DNA of 64,000 nt from Argentina anserina (taxonomy: Eukaryota; Streptophyta; Magnoliopsida; Rosales; Rosaceae), in contig NC_065876.1 of NCBI RefSeq assembly GCF_933775445.1, positions 10,354,001-10,418,000 of the forward strand. Reading direction: 5' to 3'. Below, in pieces: positions 1 through 11,422 of the stretch. Under the pieces are notes generated by a model that ran no database searches, had not been told where the DNA came from, and worked only from the letters and a program-made list of their open reading frames with translations. Position numbers and translations under genes: made by a program. The stretch's first letter is position 1; each line of letters opens with the position of its first letter.

Positions 1-1219
1 TTATTGGCAATTCATATTTCCTGGTTGTGCTGCTTGATCTTGTGCCAAGTCCTTGGTAATTATCATTTCCTTCCAATATTTTCTGTCACATAGATCATTA
101 TTAGTAACATACTTCTGCTGTATGTATGTGCTTGCAGCATTGCATTATTTGAATATATCGACTTGTAGAATTTGCACAGCAGATCACAACCAAGTAGCAG
201 GAGATATTGTTGCTCATGATTCACCTCCTACTTAAAGGTTTGTGATCTATTTCAAGGACCCTGGTTCAACAAGTTGGAAAACTGAACTGATTACGGTGCA
301 TTGATGCATCAACATGATGATGATGAAGACCCATCTGCAAAGTCGTTACGCATTTGAATCTCGTTTCTGTACATTATAACAAATATTATCTCATTACAAA
401 CGTTGCCTTTGTTACACTACAGTGATGTTCATTGATGCAAATAGTGATCCTGCTGCCTAAAAAAAAAAAGACTTGTAGAATAACAGTAATAAACAAAAAG
501 TGGTCTGTTGTTCGCTATCCAAGTTGGCAATTCATGTTTCCTGGTTATGCTTTTTGATCATGTGCTAAATCATATCATATTTATTGTTTGAGCTTCTTGC
601 CAATTCAGATTATTATAATATATTGACAGAAAAACAGTGGAAGCATTGATATGCTACCACAATTGGATCAACTTTGAGTATGGTTTTGAGTATTTGTTAG
701 CGCTCAGACCCTTGTCTTACCAAGAAGAACTCATCTGTGATTGAAAATGGCAGTAAGATATTCTCAGTTGGCAAATTCTTGTTACATGATGGTAACTGAT
801 CACATGCTTCCTAACTTAGATTTACACATTGATAACTTAAACACTCCAATTGGTAATCCTTAATTGATCTATGAGAAATCTTTAATGCATTTTGCAGATC
901 TTAGTAGTGAACAAATGAACCATTGGTTTCCCTTTGTAATTCAGTTCTGCATTCTAAACTCTCGTTATGCCTCCTCATACCTGAAATGCTTCTCTCTGCT
1001 CAGTTCTGTATTAAAACTGAAAATGTGTCTACATCAATGTATCTATGATTCTGTGCAAGTAATGTGGTGATTATAATTTTATGGCTTGGAGTTTGTGATC
1101 CTAGGTCCCAATTGTCAGAGGTAAATGGTGATGACCTTAATCCTTATTGTCAATTCTGCATTCCACTTTGACTAAAAGGGATTCCTTCCCCTGTTCGGAA
1201 CAATGTAAATAAGTACGAC
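1..1219. other. AT-rich spacer, no gene recognised
   Basis: No reading frame here has a recognisable domain or codon pattern; the short frames are broken and unconvincing. One internal similarity is visible: about 47 bases near position 3 (beginning ttggcaattcat) recur with several mismatches near 523. The region could include intron or UTR of a gene lying to the left of the window, but nothing seen proves it. Confidence 0.4.
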
Positions 1220-1227
1220 TGTACTGC

Positions 1228-2670
1228 AGGGCCGGCCCTGAGAGATTTGAGGCCCAGTGCGAAGAAAAAAAATGGGCCCTTACACATAAAAAAAACAAAT
1301 TTTTTTTTCGGGGTTTGGAACCTAGCCAAGTGCAATGTTAGGATGCTCATCCCCACGCCTGAAATTTTTTATTGATATGTTAAAACATGGTACAATGGGG
1401 GGGACATTTCTGGAAGGTCAGTTAAGAGGCAAGAAAAAATTACTAAAAATAGTAGCTTACCAGCATGAAGCAATGAAACTGTGAAACAAAACCCGAAACT
1501 GCAGAGGCATATACTGGTAGTTCACCCAACCAACAATAGGCCAAAATTGCAACCATTATCAAAATTTTATTATATCAATTTCAATGAGGGCCTTGAGTAC
1601 AAAGCAACAGAGACATGGTTCATCTTTCAAACACAAAATGCTACAAACAAGAAAATAACATTCATAGAAAGCCCAAGAATCCTACTCCAGAAAAGATTAT
1701 ACCTTCTTTGCGATAGTTTTATTGTCCTTCTTTGCCCTGAATATTATATCCACCAGTTTGTGGAGAAAGTGTCCAAACGGCCCAGTATATGCAAACCCAT
1801 AGAGCTGGAAATAAGTCACAAATCCTTCAGATGCCAACATGATATACACAAGGCATGGCACAACATAATTACATATGTATAAACCTAGTGAATCCATGAG
1901 TTTATACGCGAGCCGCATATTTGAAATTGACAGTTGCCGGATGAGAAAAGACAAATGGGAAATTGGGAATCAAATCTTTCAATTCATAACTCTTGGCTTT
2001 CTTAATATGATAAAGACACGTACTTGTTATGATGATTTTACACCAAGAGGCCAAAAGCACATAAGACACAACAAAATAACACAACTTTGAACACCTTGAT
2101 CAAAATAAGAATACCATCATAAGAAACAGTCTTCTGAGTTGAAGCTTTTTGATCCCAGAGATCTTCTGGGCTATTCCATCACTAAGCCCGACCAAAACTC
2201 CTGCTGTAATTGCCTAGAAAACCGAAAAATTCAAACCAAATTAAACAAAGACATCAACTTCATTACAGCAACATGGAAATCTTCAAAACCAGGCTCAAAT
2301 AAATCATCTTTGAAACAAAACGAAATCTATACAAACAAGACTCCCTATAAACAGATTTAATGAAACAAGAACTGGGTCTCATTCAAGAGCGGAAATGAAC
2401 CTTGGTCCTGAGAGGGTGGGACTGAAGTTGTATAAGGTATTTTCTCCAAGCCTCGCTGACTATCTCAGACATGGTGAGTCCAAAGCTTTCCTCTCTCTCC
2501 CTCTCTCCTTCTGATGTGAAATTGTGAAAATGAAATGGGGTTTTAACTAACCGAAGGCAAAGAAAAACTCCATACCACACACACAAAAAACAAAGAGAAA
2601 AAAAAAATTGGAATTTTGGGCCCTGGCCAGTGCGGTAGCACTGGCTGCCCTCCCTCAGGGCCGGCCCTGG
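1228..2670 (-). mobile_element. hAT-type element carrying PMP22/Mpv17 gene fragments
   Basis: The ends are inverted copies of AGGGCCGGCCCTGAG (the right end reads CTCAGGGCCGGCCCTGG), a GC-rich terminal palindrome of the kind found on plant hAT (Tip100-like) elements. An exact 8-bp duplication, tgtactgc, flanks it at 1220-1227 and 2671-2678, as expected for hAT insertion. The 1.44-kb interior has no transposase; instead it contains three exon-like blocks of a PMP22/Mpv17-family gene on the minus strand with intron sequence between them. It is therefore non-autonomous and would have moved using a transposase supplied elsewhere. Orientation is given from the captured fragment. Boundaries are well supported; the hAT superfamily call rests on TSD length and terminal sequence. 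Confidence 0.85.
1703..2472 (-). pseudogene. captured PMP22/Mpv17-like gene fragment, three exons with introns
   Basis: Three exon-like blocks read on the minus strand. Block 1 (2472-2401) starts with ATG and encodes a stretch including YLIQLQSHPLRTK, followed by a gt donor. Block 2 (2213-2115, 33 codons) encodes AITAGVLVGLSDGIAQK and then SGIKKLQLRR, between an ag acceptor and a gt donor. Block 3 (1804-1703, 34 codons) encodes YGFAYTGPFGHFLHK and a KKDNKTIAKK stretch, again with ag and gt edges. These match in order the N-terminal half of plant PMP22, a peroxisomal membrane protein of the Mpv17/PMP22 family. The C-terminal half, including the signature downstream of the KTIAKK region, is absent. 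Intron retention shows DNA-level capture rather than reverse transcription. The fragment lies inside the hAT-type element at 1228-2670. It is unlikely to make a functional protein, but the splice sites look intact. Confidence 0.85.
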
Positions 2671-2678
2671 TGTACTGC

Positions 2679-3159
2679 AACTGTGAAAGTTCTTTGAACT
2701 GTTTGTTCACCTTGATCTTTTATAATACAACTCTGAAGTCAGTAATGTCACATTAATATCACCTGAGTAAACTTCCTATAGTTATTTGTTTGTGTTTATG
2801 ATTTAACTTCTGTTATCTGAATTTGACGAGTTGATAACATTAATGTAAGAGTTATGTGTGGAAATGGATCGAAACCATTGGAATGATTGGATTAACCTTC
2901 TGATACGCACTTATACTGCTCTTTATTTGCGAATGAAGACTGGAACTCTAAAAAGTTATCACGAGTATCAACAATGTTTAAAAAGGCGCGCCTTGAGACA
3001 AGGTGATTCAAACCATCGGCAGAAGTGTGGAGTTGTGGGGCTTTGCGTGTTTCAGCTAGCTAGTACTTTAGAATTGGGGTGTTGTATATATGAGCCATAT
3101 TATGTCACAGCTGCAAAACTCACTTCCGGCTGAGAGCCTATTCAGCACACCATCGAGCA
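2679..3159. other. spacer between two hAT-type elements
   Basis: The 2858-3133 frame on the plus strand has no recognisable motif. The segment seems to be old host spacer sequence that received both neighbouring insertions. Confidence 0.3.
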
Positions 3160-3167
3160 CCAGCAGC

Positions 3168-3567
3168 CAGAGGCGGATCTAAGAGGAACCGCACCCAGCG
3201 GTTGCTGGGTAAACTTTGATTGCACCACCTTAGTTTTATTTTTCTGCTGGGTAAAAACCTAGCCTCCACTTGGTAAATTTGTGAGGTATTTCATTGTTTG
3301 TTGCTTTGCTGTTTAAATTCAACAGGTAATAACCAATACATTGGTTCATTCCATCCGTTCCGTACGCATGTATGATTGTGTCAAGTAACTTATGAGTTTG
3401 ACATAATAAAATTTGGTAGCTTCTGATAACAAATGCACTTGCCCGAATTCATTAGCCACTAAACCAACAAGGTCTAAGTAAAAAAAATGAAGGAATATAA
3501 CTTTTTTCCTATGCTTGATGAAAAAAATTTCCTCTTACCTAATTTTTGAACTCTAGATCCGCCACTA
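3168..3567. mobile_element. hAT-like MITE, 400 bp
   Basis: The termini are CAGAGGCGGATCTA at the left and TAGATCCGCCACTA at the right, an imperfect inverted pair typical of small plant hAT elements. The flanks are ccagcagc (3160-3167) and tcagcagc (3568-3575), identical in seven of eight bases, consistent with an aged 8-bp target-site duplication. There is no coding capacity inside. Confidence 0.75.
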
Positions 3568-3668
3568 TCAGCAGCACGTGGTCATGTGCACCGTTAGTTT
3601 AAAATACAGACGTTAGCTACAACTTCTACAAATCTGGGCAGGGAGAACCAGAGAAGTTCACTGACTTT

Positions 3669-6360
3669 GGCTATATTTGGTAAAGTTTTTTGCCTTCAGT
3701 GATTATAAGCAAAGTCCACATGAGTGTTTGATAAATCTGCTTCTCACTCGGGCTTTTAAGCTCGATAAGCACAAGTAAGGAGAGCCATAGAAGGCAGGTT
3801 TTAGAAGCAGAATCCGTGCGCAGAGATCACTGTAGCGACAATTAATGAAACTTTCAAAATTGGAGTGGGTACCCTGATGCAGTTAAAAGAATTACACGAT
3901 CCGACCTTTGTCTTTTCGACGCCGATATCTATTTCAATACTCTTATCTTCTCCATCGACTCTTCTCTGATCGCTCTCTCAATCATCTTACATAGGCGCCC
4001 CTTTATTTTTTGTTCTCGTCCATGGTCGATCAACTCAAGTCTACGGGGTCTTGGTGATTTTGATTTTGATTGTATTTTCCAGGTCAGTCTCATCTTGCGT
4101 CAGCACATCAATGAACTCCTCAGTCTCCCAAGCCCTTCCTTCTCTCCTCAATCTCTTCGTAAAGTCTCCACCTTTTGATCTCAAAATTTTAACTTGGTTG
4201 TGTTTATTGTTAGTTTTTCAAGATTGAAGCTTGAATCTAAAACCCAATACTCTGCAGGCGTTTTCTCCCAATGCCCAAATTTTGAGTAGCATTCTTGGTA
4301 GGTGCAGAGGGGTTAGTAGCCTAAGCCTCAACTGCCTTTGCCTGAACAACTCGTCGTTGTGGATTTTTCTGGGCAAGCATCTCCAAGAACTGAACTTGTT
4401 GTGTTGCTCATTAATGTCGTATCAAGTCCTTGCTTCAATTGGAATCTATTGCCCCAATCTCAGGTGCTCTAGTTTTAGTTTTTTTGTAGCCAAAGATTGA
4501 TTCTTGGGGGTTTTGGTGTGATGGGGTTCTAGTTAGCATATGAATTTTCAATCTTGTTTCCTTGTCCAGACTGAAAGATTATCTCATTTCGGGTGAGCAC
4601 TGAATAATATATTAGATCAATTGCAATGTTTAATTACTTCTATGTTTAATTGAGATTGATTGCTGCATATCTAAATTGAACATATCAGTTCTAATTGATT
4701 ACCTGGATTGTTGTTGTCCATTGATAATGTTCTCCTCATTGCACCCTTGATGTTCTCTTAGTATATGGGACCAAGAAGTAAGAACAGAACGTGTATAAGG
4801 AGGGACTAATTAGACACATATATAGGCAATGTGACCATAGCAGTTTCATCCATAAAACTGTAACGTCCTTTAACTGCCAATTTGAAATCTCAAATGTTTC
4901 TTTAACTGCAGCCAGAATTTGAATTCAAAATCAAAATTTTAAGCTCATCTAAATTCAATATGATTTACAGCTTTTATTTAAACTCAGATCAATACACATA
5001 TTCGTATATGAGTGTTTATATATGTTATGCAGGTCTAATATAGTGTCCTAAGCTATATGAATAGCTTACACAGACTTCCTTAGAATTGGGGTATTTTTGT
5101 GTTTGAATGGTTATTGGTGTATGGTGTAATTATGTTCAAACTTGTCAAGAGAGAAGAGGACTTGAAGAATATTTCTTGAGGGTCTGGCAGAGAACATATC
5201 AGGTATACTAAATGCTGAGTCTTGAGTCCAATGGTTGTGTGAACAGAGCTTTACATGAGAAGGACGAGAGGCCTAGAGCTGGCTTTACAAGGAATCAGTT
5301 TTGCCTCATTGCTTTCATTTGTAGCTTTGCTTTTTATATTCTTCCCGGCTACTTATTCCTAATGTTATCTTCAATTTCCTGGGTTTGCTACTCATTGCTT
5401 TATATTTTGCTTGGCTACTGCCACTGTTGTTCACGTTCTCCTCTTCCATAGTAGGTAAGTTTTACATTCTAGAAGATATATATGATGCAATGTAATGGAT
5501 ATATGCTATTTTACTTAGCCTTAATAAACATGCAGAGGCATCTGGGAGCTAAGCAAGTATGCCTTCCAGGAAAAAAGACAGATATGCACACAAAGCTCAT
5601 TTGAAGATACAAATCTCATTATAGGATATAGTATACATCTGCAAATTATTTTTGATATGCCGCGGAAGTCTAAATTTACTCAGTACAGTAGTTCTGTATC
5701 TACTTCAGTTAAATATGACAATGTGTAATATATGAAGATGTAAAACTATGTGTTACATAACAGCAATGTCTAACTGCAGCTGCTATATATATGAAGATGT
5801 ATAACGATATGTAACATAGTATAACAGCAGCTCAGATCACTTCATTTGTTGTTTTTACTTATTTACATATTTAAATGAATGTTTAACTTCTTGGTAATAT
5901 TTGAAATTTAACATCTCCATTAGAGATGAAATTAGTCAAATTAACTTCTTGTTGTAATTGACATGTCACATGTCAAAATTCAATTTTGACAACAAAATTA
6001 GACCTCCCCACTGGAGTTTCTCTTACTGGTCCAATATGTATAAGTTTATTTTCAAATGTCGCATAGTAATTGTAATGTCATTTAAGTTTTGAAAGTTAAG
6101 AAAAAATGATACATAAATAATACCCTTGAGTACGGTATATCACCAAACAATTCATGTAAAGTTTCTAAAACGTCTAAGTTGGTCATTTGACAAATTAAAA
6201 ACATAAGCCAGTTTGAGTTTGCCAAACGTTTTGTTACTGCTTCTGTCACCTATAAAAGTCAGTTTACCAAATACTCAGTTACTTTACTTATCAGCCACTT
6301 ATTTTCAGAAATCAGCATAAACTAATTTTTTTTATAAGTCCAGCTATACCAAACACAGCC
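3669..6360. mobile_element. probable non-autonomous DNA element with gene fragments inside
   Basis: The left end reads GGCTATATTTGGTAAAG and the right end, read on the minus strand, GGCTGTGTTTGGTATAG. This is an inverted pair of the TTTGGTA type that many plant MITEs and larger derivatives carry. The interior holds leucine-rich-repeat gene blocks near 4.1-4.5 kb and otherwise AT-rich sequence, including what may be nested small insertions around 5.88-6.0 kb. I could not find a convincing target-site duplication next to the ends. It could therefore be one 2.7-kb element or two unrelated solitary ends in opposite orientation. Confidence 0.45.
4083..4463 (+). pseudogene. leucine-rich-repeat (F-box/LRR-like) gene fragment
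   Basis: A block from 4258 to about 4461, preceded by tctgcag and followed by an ag|gtgctc donor, encodes leucine-patterned sequence including ILGRCRGVSSLSLNCLCL, then HLQELNLLCCSL and IGIYCPNLR. The spacing of LxxLxL and the 'CPNLR' ending are typical of the RNI-type LRRs found in plant F-box/LRR proteins. An earlier block (4083-4158), also between ag and gt, encodes LILRQHINELLSLPSPSF. The phases of the two blocks do not join cleanly by my reading, so the structure is only approximate. No F-box itself is visible. It sits inside the putative element 3669-6360, so it is probably a captured fragment rather than a live gene. Confidence 0.5.
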
Positions 6361-7365
6361 TACAACCTTTGAATTCCTCTTCTTCTCACATCCTCAAACA
6401 AACAGTTTAATTATCATACTTCCATAGTTCCATCTACTCAATCCATATTCATAATCTATCATTTATTCTATGAGATTATTATTATCTGTTCTTATTATAT
6501 ATTCTGATTCCTAAAAAACCCCAATTTAAATCCACAGCTCGAAAGCCCTCGAAGGGTATAGAACACGAGGGCTTTCTCTCCCACCCGCTCACTTACCCAA
6601 TTTCCTTATAATGGGGCAAACCATCATTAATACGAAAAACCCATTAAAAATATGAAGAACTATAAAAATTAGTACGATTTGTGTTGGTGAATCCTGGGAT
6701 TGAGATAAATTTCTAGCCTCTTTGTTGGGATTCAGATATGATGAGGTTTACCTAGAAACAAGCTTAATTAGTTACTAGAAGCATGTAAGTGATGCAACCC
6801 CTTTCTTTCCCTTTCTGGTTATATTCATCTTCTTCGTCTTCAAATTCTCGTCCCTCTCTAAACCTTTTCGATTCCCAACGCTCAATTCTTCAAGAGATGA
6901 TATGGATGAGGATTTGGGGCAAGAGGCTTTGGTTTCGTTTGTCGGAAGTAGTATCTTTAGCAACGTTAACGTTGACCGTCATTGCAAATGTTTGACTGAC
7001 ACACTGGAGTTATGCGGATGGTTGATCCGAATATTTTAATAGTCGGTGCCCATACTCTAAGGTGTATATTATCCGTTTCCATTCCGGCTATATATTTCTC
7101 ATTTTACGTTCATGTGTTGTAGTGTTACTGTTACACCATCATATAATTTGGAGTTTAGGATTGATTGTCAATCTGCCCGAGTGTTGGACACAAGGACAGT
7201 GTATCTATGTATTTGTGAAATTGTGACTCATCATTACAAACTTATGCAGTTGATCATTTGATATATATGCATTTGCAGTTGATCATTTGATCACCAAGTG
7301 TTAAATGGACACATGCAACCACCTTTTATTATATACTAACCAGTAACTAGTAAACAAGATTCTGG
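6361..7365. other. spacer downstream of the protease pseudogene
   Basis: It contains a short perfect hairpin (6541-6551 paired with 6566-6576). A weakly coding-looking plus-strand stretch around 6890-7030 encodes phrases such as DMDEDLGQEALVSF and CLTDTLELCGW in one frame. I do not recognise the latter; it may be the remnant of an exon. Confidence 0.3.
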
Positions 7366-9238
7366 TTAACATTGCTCCGGAGCAAATGACAATGTTGACG
7401 CACCAGCATCGAACAGAAACCTGTAATTTGCTTGCTGAGACGCGCCCAAGACGTTTGGACCATCTCCACCGACTGAAAAAATTGCCATGCAGAACTGATC
7501 GTGTTGTTCAAAGTCGACGAACAGTGTTCTTTTCTCCAGCTAAAGGTCTGCTTCCTCAAAGTGAAGCGTTATGGATGGCACATTATATATTGCATGAATC
7601 TGGTAACACAAATCAAACCCTTGGTCAGCCAGCTCACTCTTCTTCAATGGTTCCCATCCGTACTTGTTATTGAAGTACTCCACCATAGCTTGCATCAAGA
7701 TCGAGAAAGCCCCCTCAATTATGAAACTGTATGGCGCTCCGGAATCAATGACCATTCCTCCGCCCGCGGTAAACAGGTTCGGGTCGATTTGGAGAAGATC
7801 CCCGTTTACGCTTATACCATTCAGCTTCAAGAAATAATGGCTACTCTGGCCTCCCAAAAATAGTGTGCTGCGTACGTTAGGACCTGTAAGTTGAGCATCA
7901 TCACCGAAATGTAACAATGCTTCGTCCTCGAACCGTAATGGAAGGCAGTAGGAAAACTTTAAGAGGGTGATAGAGCTTAACTGCTGTAAGATACCAGTAG
8001 GGTCACCCCTCCCTAATCCGAGAATTCCTGAAATCAGATTTGGCTGGCCATGAGTAAAAGATCTGAGAAGTCCATCTTATTGTAGAATCCTAGACCAAAT
8101 GCCACGTTCTGGATGGCTTGTTTTTGGCCACCTTCAGTCGAGAAGAAAAACACGTCAAGCGCAAAGAGACCTCTAGTTGTAGAGCCATCAGCGTAGAGCA
8201 GCTCATACATACAAAGACCAAATCCATCGTGGCAAAGATTTGGAGGAACACAAAGAGGGTTGTCAGACTTCATAGGTTGAGATGTGCTGATGTCAACCGA
8301 TTGTACATACGTGACGACACTTCAATACAATCGACGCACGCTTCTTCTTGAACCCAAGTGCAAGCGCTGCCCGTATCCAAGGCTAAGTAGACCGTGACCG
8401 GAGGACTTCCAATGGAGATTTCAGCATAGAAGAAATCACTGAATGCATGTCTAGTTGGGGCTCTTATGGTGTTTGGCGAGAATGCTGCAGACGAATTGGT
8501 CATGTATTGAAGGTAAAGGGCGCGGGACTTAGAGATTTGAGCAAGTTTTTGGTGTTTCTCGGCGAGGTTGAGGTTTTGGGTGAAGGGCGTGTTAGACTAA
8601 TTATGTGAATGACCACATCTTAACATCTCAAGCAAGAATTAATTCCACAAACATGGCACACAGAATATGAAAACAGAACATTATGAATTCCTGATAGTGT
8701 AGAAACTCACCAGTTGAAGAACTTCCTAAGCCTGCCATTGCTTCACGTTTTCTGCAACTGCACCAAGATACTCTTCTGAAACACAGCACAAGAACACAGT
8801 ATGGGGCTGAACTTAATGTTTTTTCTCTTGTGTGTGATCAGGGAATATCTCTCTTATTTATACCGGTGTAAAACTCCACTTTGTGCTCACCCATAGAGAG
8901 TCCAAAGTAGACTGAAATATTATCTGTTAAGAGACCTAATTGTTATCACAATCTTCATATTGAACAGGTTGTCAATCTGATAAGACTTCTAGATTTATCA
9001 AGAGATATATATCTTGATAACTACTGTAATAGGATTACTGCATATATAATTTCTGCTATTCAACTTGATTTAATCCAATTGTATTATCTGAAGTGGTTGA
9101 GATAATGTCAAGTCCATTTTATTTCTAACAGGGCGACTTTGGTGAGAGTATGGTGTTGATTTTGATAATGAAGCTTTGTGTTGAAGCAAAAATGAGAAAG
9201 GATATTAGAACAGACAAGAGAGATGGAACGCCAGACAT
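7366..9238 (-). pseudogene. nepenthesin-type aspartic protease pseudogene
   Basis: The reading starts at ATG 9238-9236 with a hydrophobic signal-peptide-like start (MSGVPSLLSVLISFLIFAS) and ends at TAA 7368-7366. It is an A1-family aspartic protease of the plant nepenthesin/CND41 type: first catalytic motif LDTGSACTW (about 8385), flap-region YELLYADGSTTRG (about 8190), second catalytic motif VIDSGAPYSF (about 7740), and C-terminal VLGASQQANYRFLFD followed by LSFAPEQC. Lesions seen: a 541-bp solo LTR inside the N-terminal coding region, a frame change near 8273, another near 8045, and an in-frame TAG at 7540-7542. Without the LTR the frame is continuous across that site. No intron is visible, as in many members of this family. 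It would have been a secreted or vacuolar endopeptidase of roughly 420 residues; as it stands it is non-functional. Confidence 0.88.
8590..9130. mobile_element. solo LTR inserted in the aspartic protease gene
   Basis: The insert begins TGTTAGAC and ends TTCTAACA, the TG...CA form of an LTR, with short inverted ends TGTTAGA/TCTAACA. The 5-bp flanks gggcg at 8585-8589 and 9131-9135 are identical. There is no primer-binding site, polypurine tract or coding sequence, so only one LTR remains, which is the usual product of recombination between two LTRs. The TG...CA ends and length fit a Copia-type LTR, but the superfamily cannot be fixed from an LTR alone. Confidence 0.88.
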
Positions 9239-9324
9239 TTTGATGAGCATCTGTAGAGACTGTTATTTTGTAATGCAAAGCATGTGCAGGATATGGGAGC
9301 CTTAATTATGTATAAGAAGAGTAT

Positions 9325-9563
9325 CACTACAAAAAAAAGTTAGCAAAGACCACAAATGAATTGTGGCTCTAATGTGGGTGTTGATGGTGTGGCCTTTACC
9401 TAAAATCTCACAAAACCCTCACAAATGTGACATGTTAATTATTAATAGCATTAAAATGCCACATTTGTGGGGGGTTTTGTGGGATTTGGGCAAATGCCAC
9501 ACCATCAACACCCACAATAGAGCCACAATTCATTTGTGGTCTTTGCTATCTTTTTTTGTAGTG
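9325..9563. mobile_element. CACTA-type MITE, 239 bp
   Basis: It begins CACTACAAAAAAA and ends TTTTTTTGTAGTG, with a 3-bp tat duplication on each side (9322-9324 and 9564-9566), as CACTA/CMC elements make. The inverted arms extend about 100 bp each and include AGCAAAGACCACAAATGAAT and GGGTGTTGATGGTGTGGC, leaving a short spacer. RNA from either strand would form a long hairpin. It has no coding content. Confidence 0.9.
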
Positions 9564-9566
9564 TAT

Positions 9567-11422
9567 TTATATGTATAATGCTAGTGTGATCACATATTGC
9601 AATGGGGTTAAACTGATCAACAGCAAAGGAATACCAGAGGAATAAGATTTGCCATTTGAACATCGATATAATGGTGTAAGTGTAAAATGGCGTAACCATC
9701 TCTGTAATTGATGCTCTTAATTGGACTGGTTGTTAGGTCTGAATATAGAGTATGTTTTCACAATGACTAATGCGTACGTGACTACATTTTGAGAGGAGGG
9801 GCATTATGAAATAGACATCTTTGGGTAAATCTGAAAGAGCCTCCAACTATAGAGAAGCCAAATCCCGTCGGAAAAGATGAGAGATGATTCAACACCCAAC
9901 ACACCAAGCTGGCAAAATCAAAAAATTCAACAAATTTAAAAAAGTCATTCAGTTTTAAGGCAAACATTTGGAGAGGAAATTGAACTTTTATTATTATTGT
10001 TCAATCATGAATGCTTTACGATTAGATGAAGTGAAGTTAATAATATGAGTGCACTTCTGATTTTTTACATTAGATGATCTAAGTAGTACCGAAAAATGAA
10101 GAATGTATATAAACAGAGAGATTGCGAATTCTAAGCAACAAGTTAGAGACTCCGCCAAAATAAAGCAAAAGCATCGATCTTCCCAAAGGATGTCTTACAG
10201 AACCAGCTATCTTAATGTCGTGCAACTCTAGATCTCATGCAATATGCATCAACATTGGTAGCAACGTTCATACTCTAATTTAGAAGTTTAGAAAGATTAA
10301 CCAACACCCAAATCCCGATAGTTGTAAGAATAAATGAATAAATAACCAGAAACAGATAGCACCAGTAACACAAGTCGTTCCATATGCAATTGTGCTCAAT
10401 TTTCAGGTTGGGGTAGTAACGTGTATTGAGGTCTATTAACTTTTTTAGGCAGGTCGTCGTTTGTTCTTCCATGATCGTTTTATCAATAGGTAGAGATGGG
10501 TCAGCAAGCAAATCACAACACAAGCAGTTCTTGTTCGACAAGAACGCGCATCACTTGAATTACGGCCTCGATTATTTGGTTGAATCTGGTCCTATGGAGC
10601 AGGATTCGGCATCTCTTCCACGAATATGATGAGAAAAGTGAGTCTCACCATTGCTGCCATATTTGCCGGCTTGATTTGTCACAAAATAATCGACAAGAGT
10701 TGCAAGTTCGGGAATCCCAGTATTGATTACTCAGTCTATCGGCCGGTCATCAAATCTGTGTACGGCAGCCAGAGTGACTAGTAAAAATGCCATTATGATG
10801 CTTCATTCCTCCCGGAGGAAGATCAACATGTTTTGCAGAACGCTTCTATCTCATTGCACAGAAAAGCAGTACATTCTAGCAACAATTGCAACTATCTCTT
10901 TATAGCGAGATGAAAAGGAACCTATTTCCCAAAAAAAAAAAAAACAAACAAACAAACAAATCGAGACATCTTATGTTTCTCTCTATTCAATACACTATCT
11001 TTTCCCCTTGAGAGGATCAATAGAGGTTCACATTCCATCTACCTCAAGGAACATTATCTGTTTTTTGTTTAAAATGAACAAATGATCTGTACATTGGTGC
11101 CAGCCCAGGCTTCTCCTTTCTTTTTAGGGTTCAGAACAAAAATAAAAAGATCTTTCTCCCAAGACACTTGGATCGTGGCAACTCTCAGGGAGTTTATATA
11201 AGCATTGGCTCAAAAGAAAGGGAATTGCGCCAATTACATTTCAAGATACATGTTAGGGTGGGAGAGTATGAAGAGTGGGAAAGAAAATAAACGTTCTATG
11301 AACTTACTCCTGGCACATACCACTATTTTGATCTCTTGCGTGATGCAGGAGCAGGAACGTCACAAGTATTTGTATTGATCACTAAGAGCAAAATTTGATA
11401 TTTACATCTTCACTACTTCAGC
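9567..11422. other. spacer between MITE and SEC16 gene
   Basis: A minus-strand open frame at 10275-10541 (88 codons, hydrophobic C-terminal stretch CYLFLVIYSFILTTIGIWV) could be read as a small membrane peptide. Its upstream frame is broken and no family is recognisable. The part next to 11423 should contain the SEC16 3' UTR. Otherwise only A-rich tracts (10928-10960) are seen. Confidence 0.3.

Noticed and set aside
10275..10541. 88-codon minus-strand frame with a hydrophobic segment
   Set aside because: The upstream frame breaks, there is no family signature, and the length is within what AT-rich spacer gives by chance.
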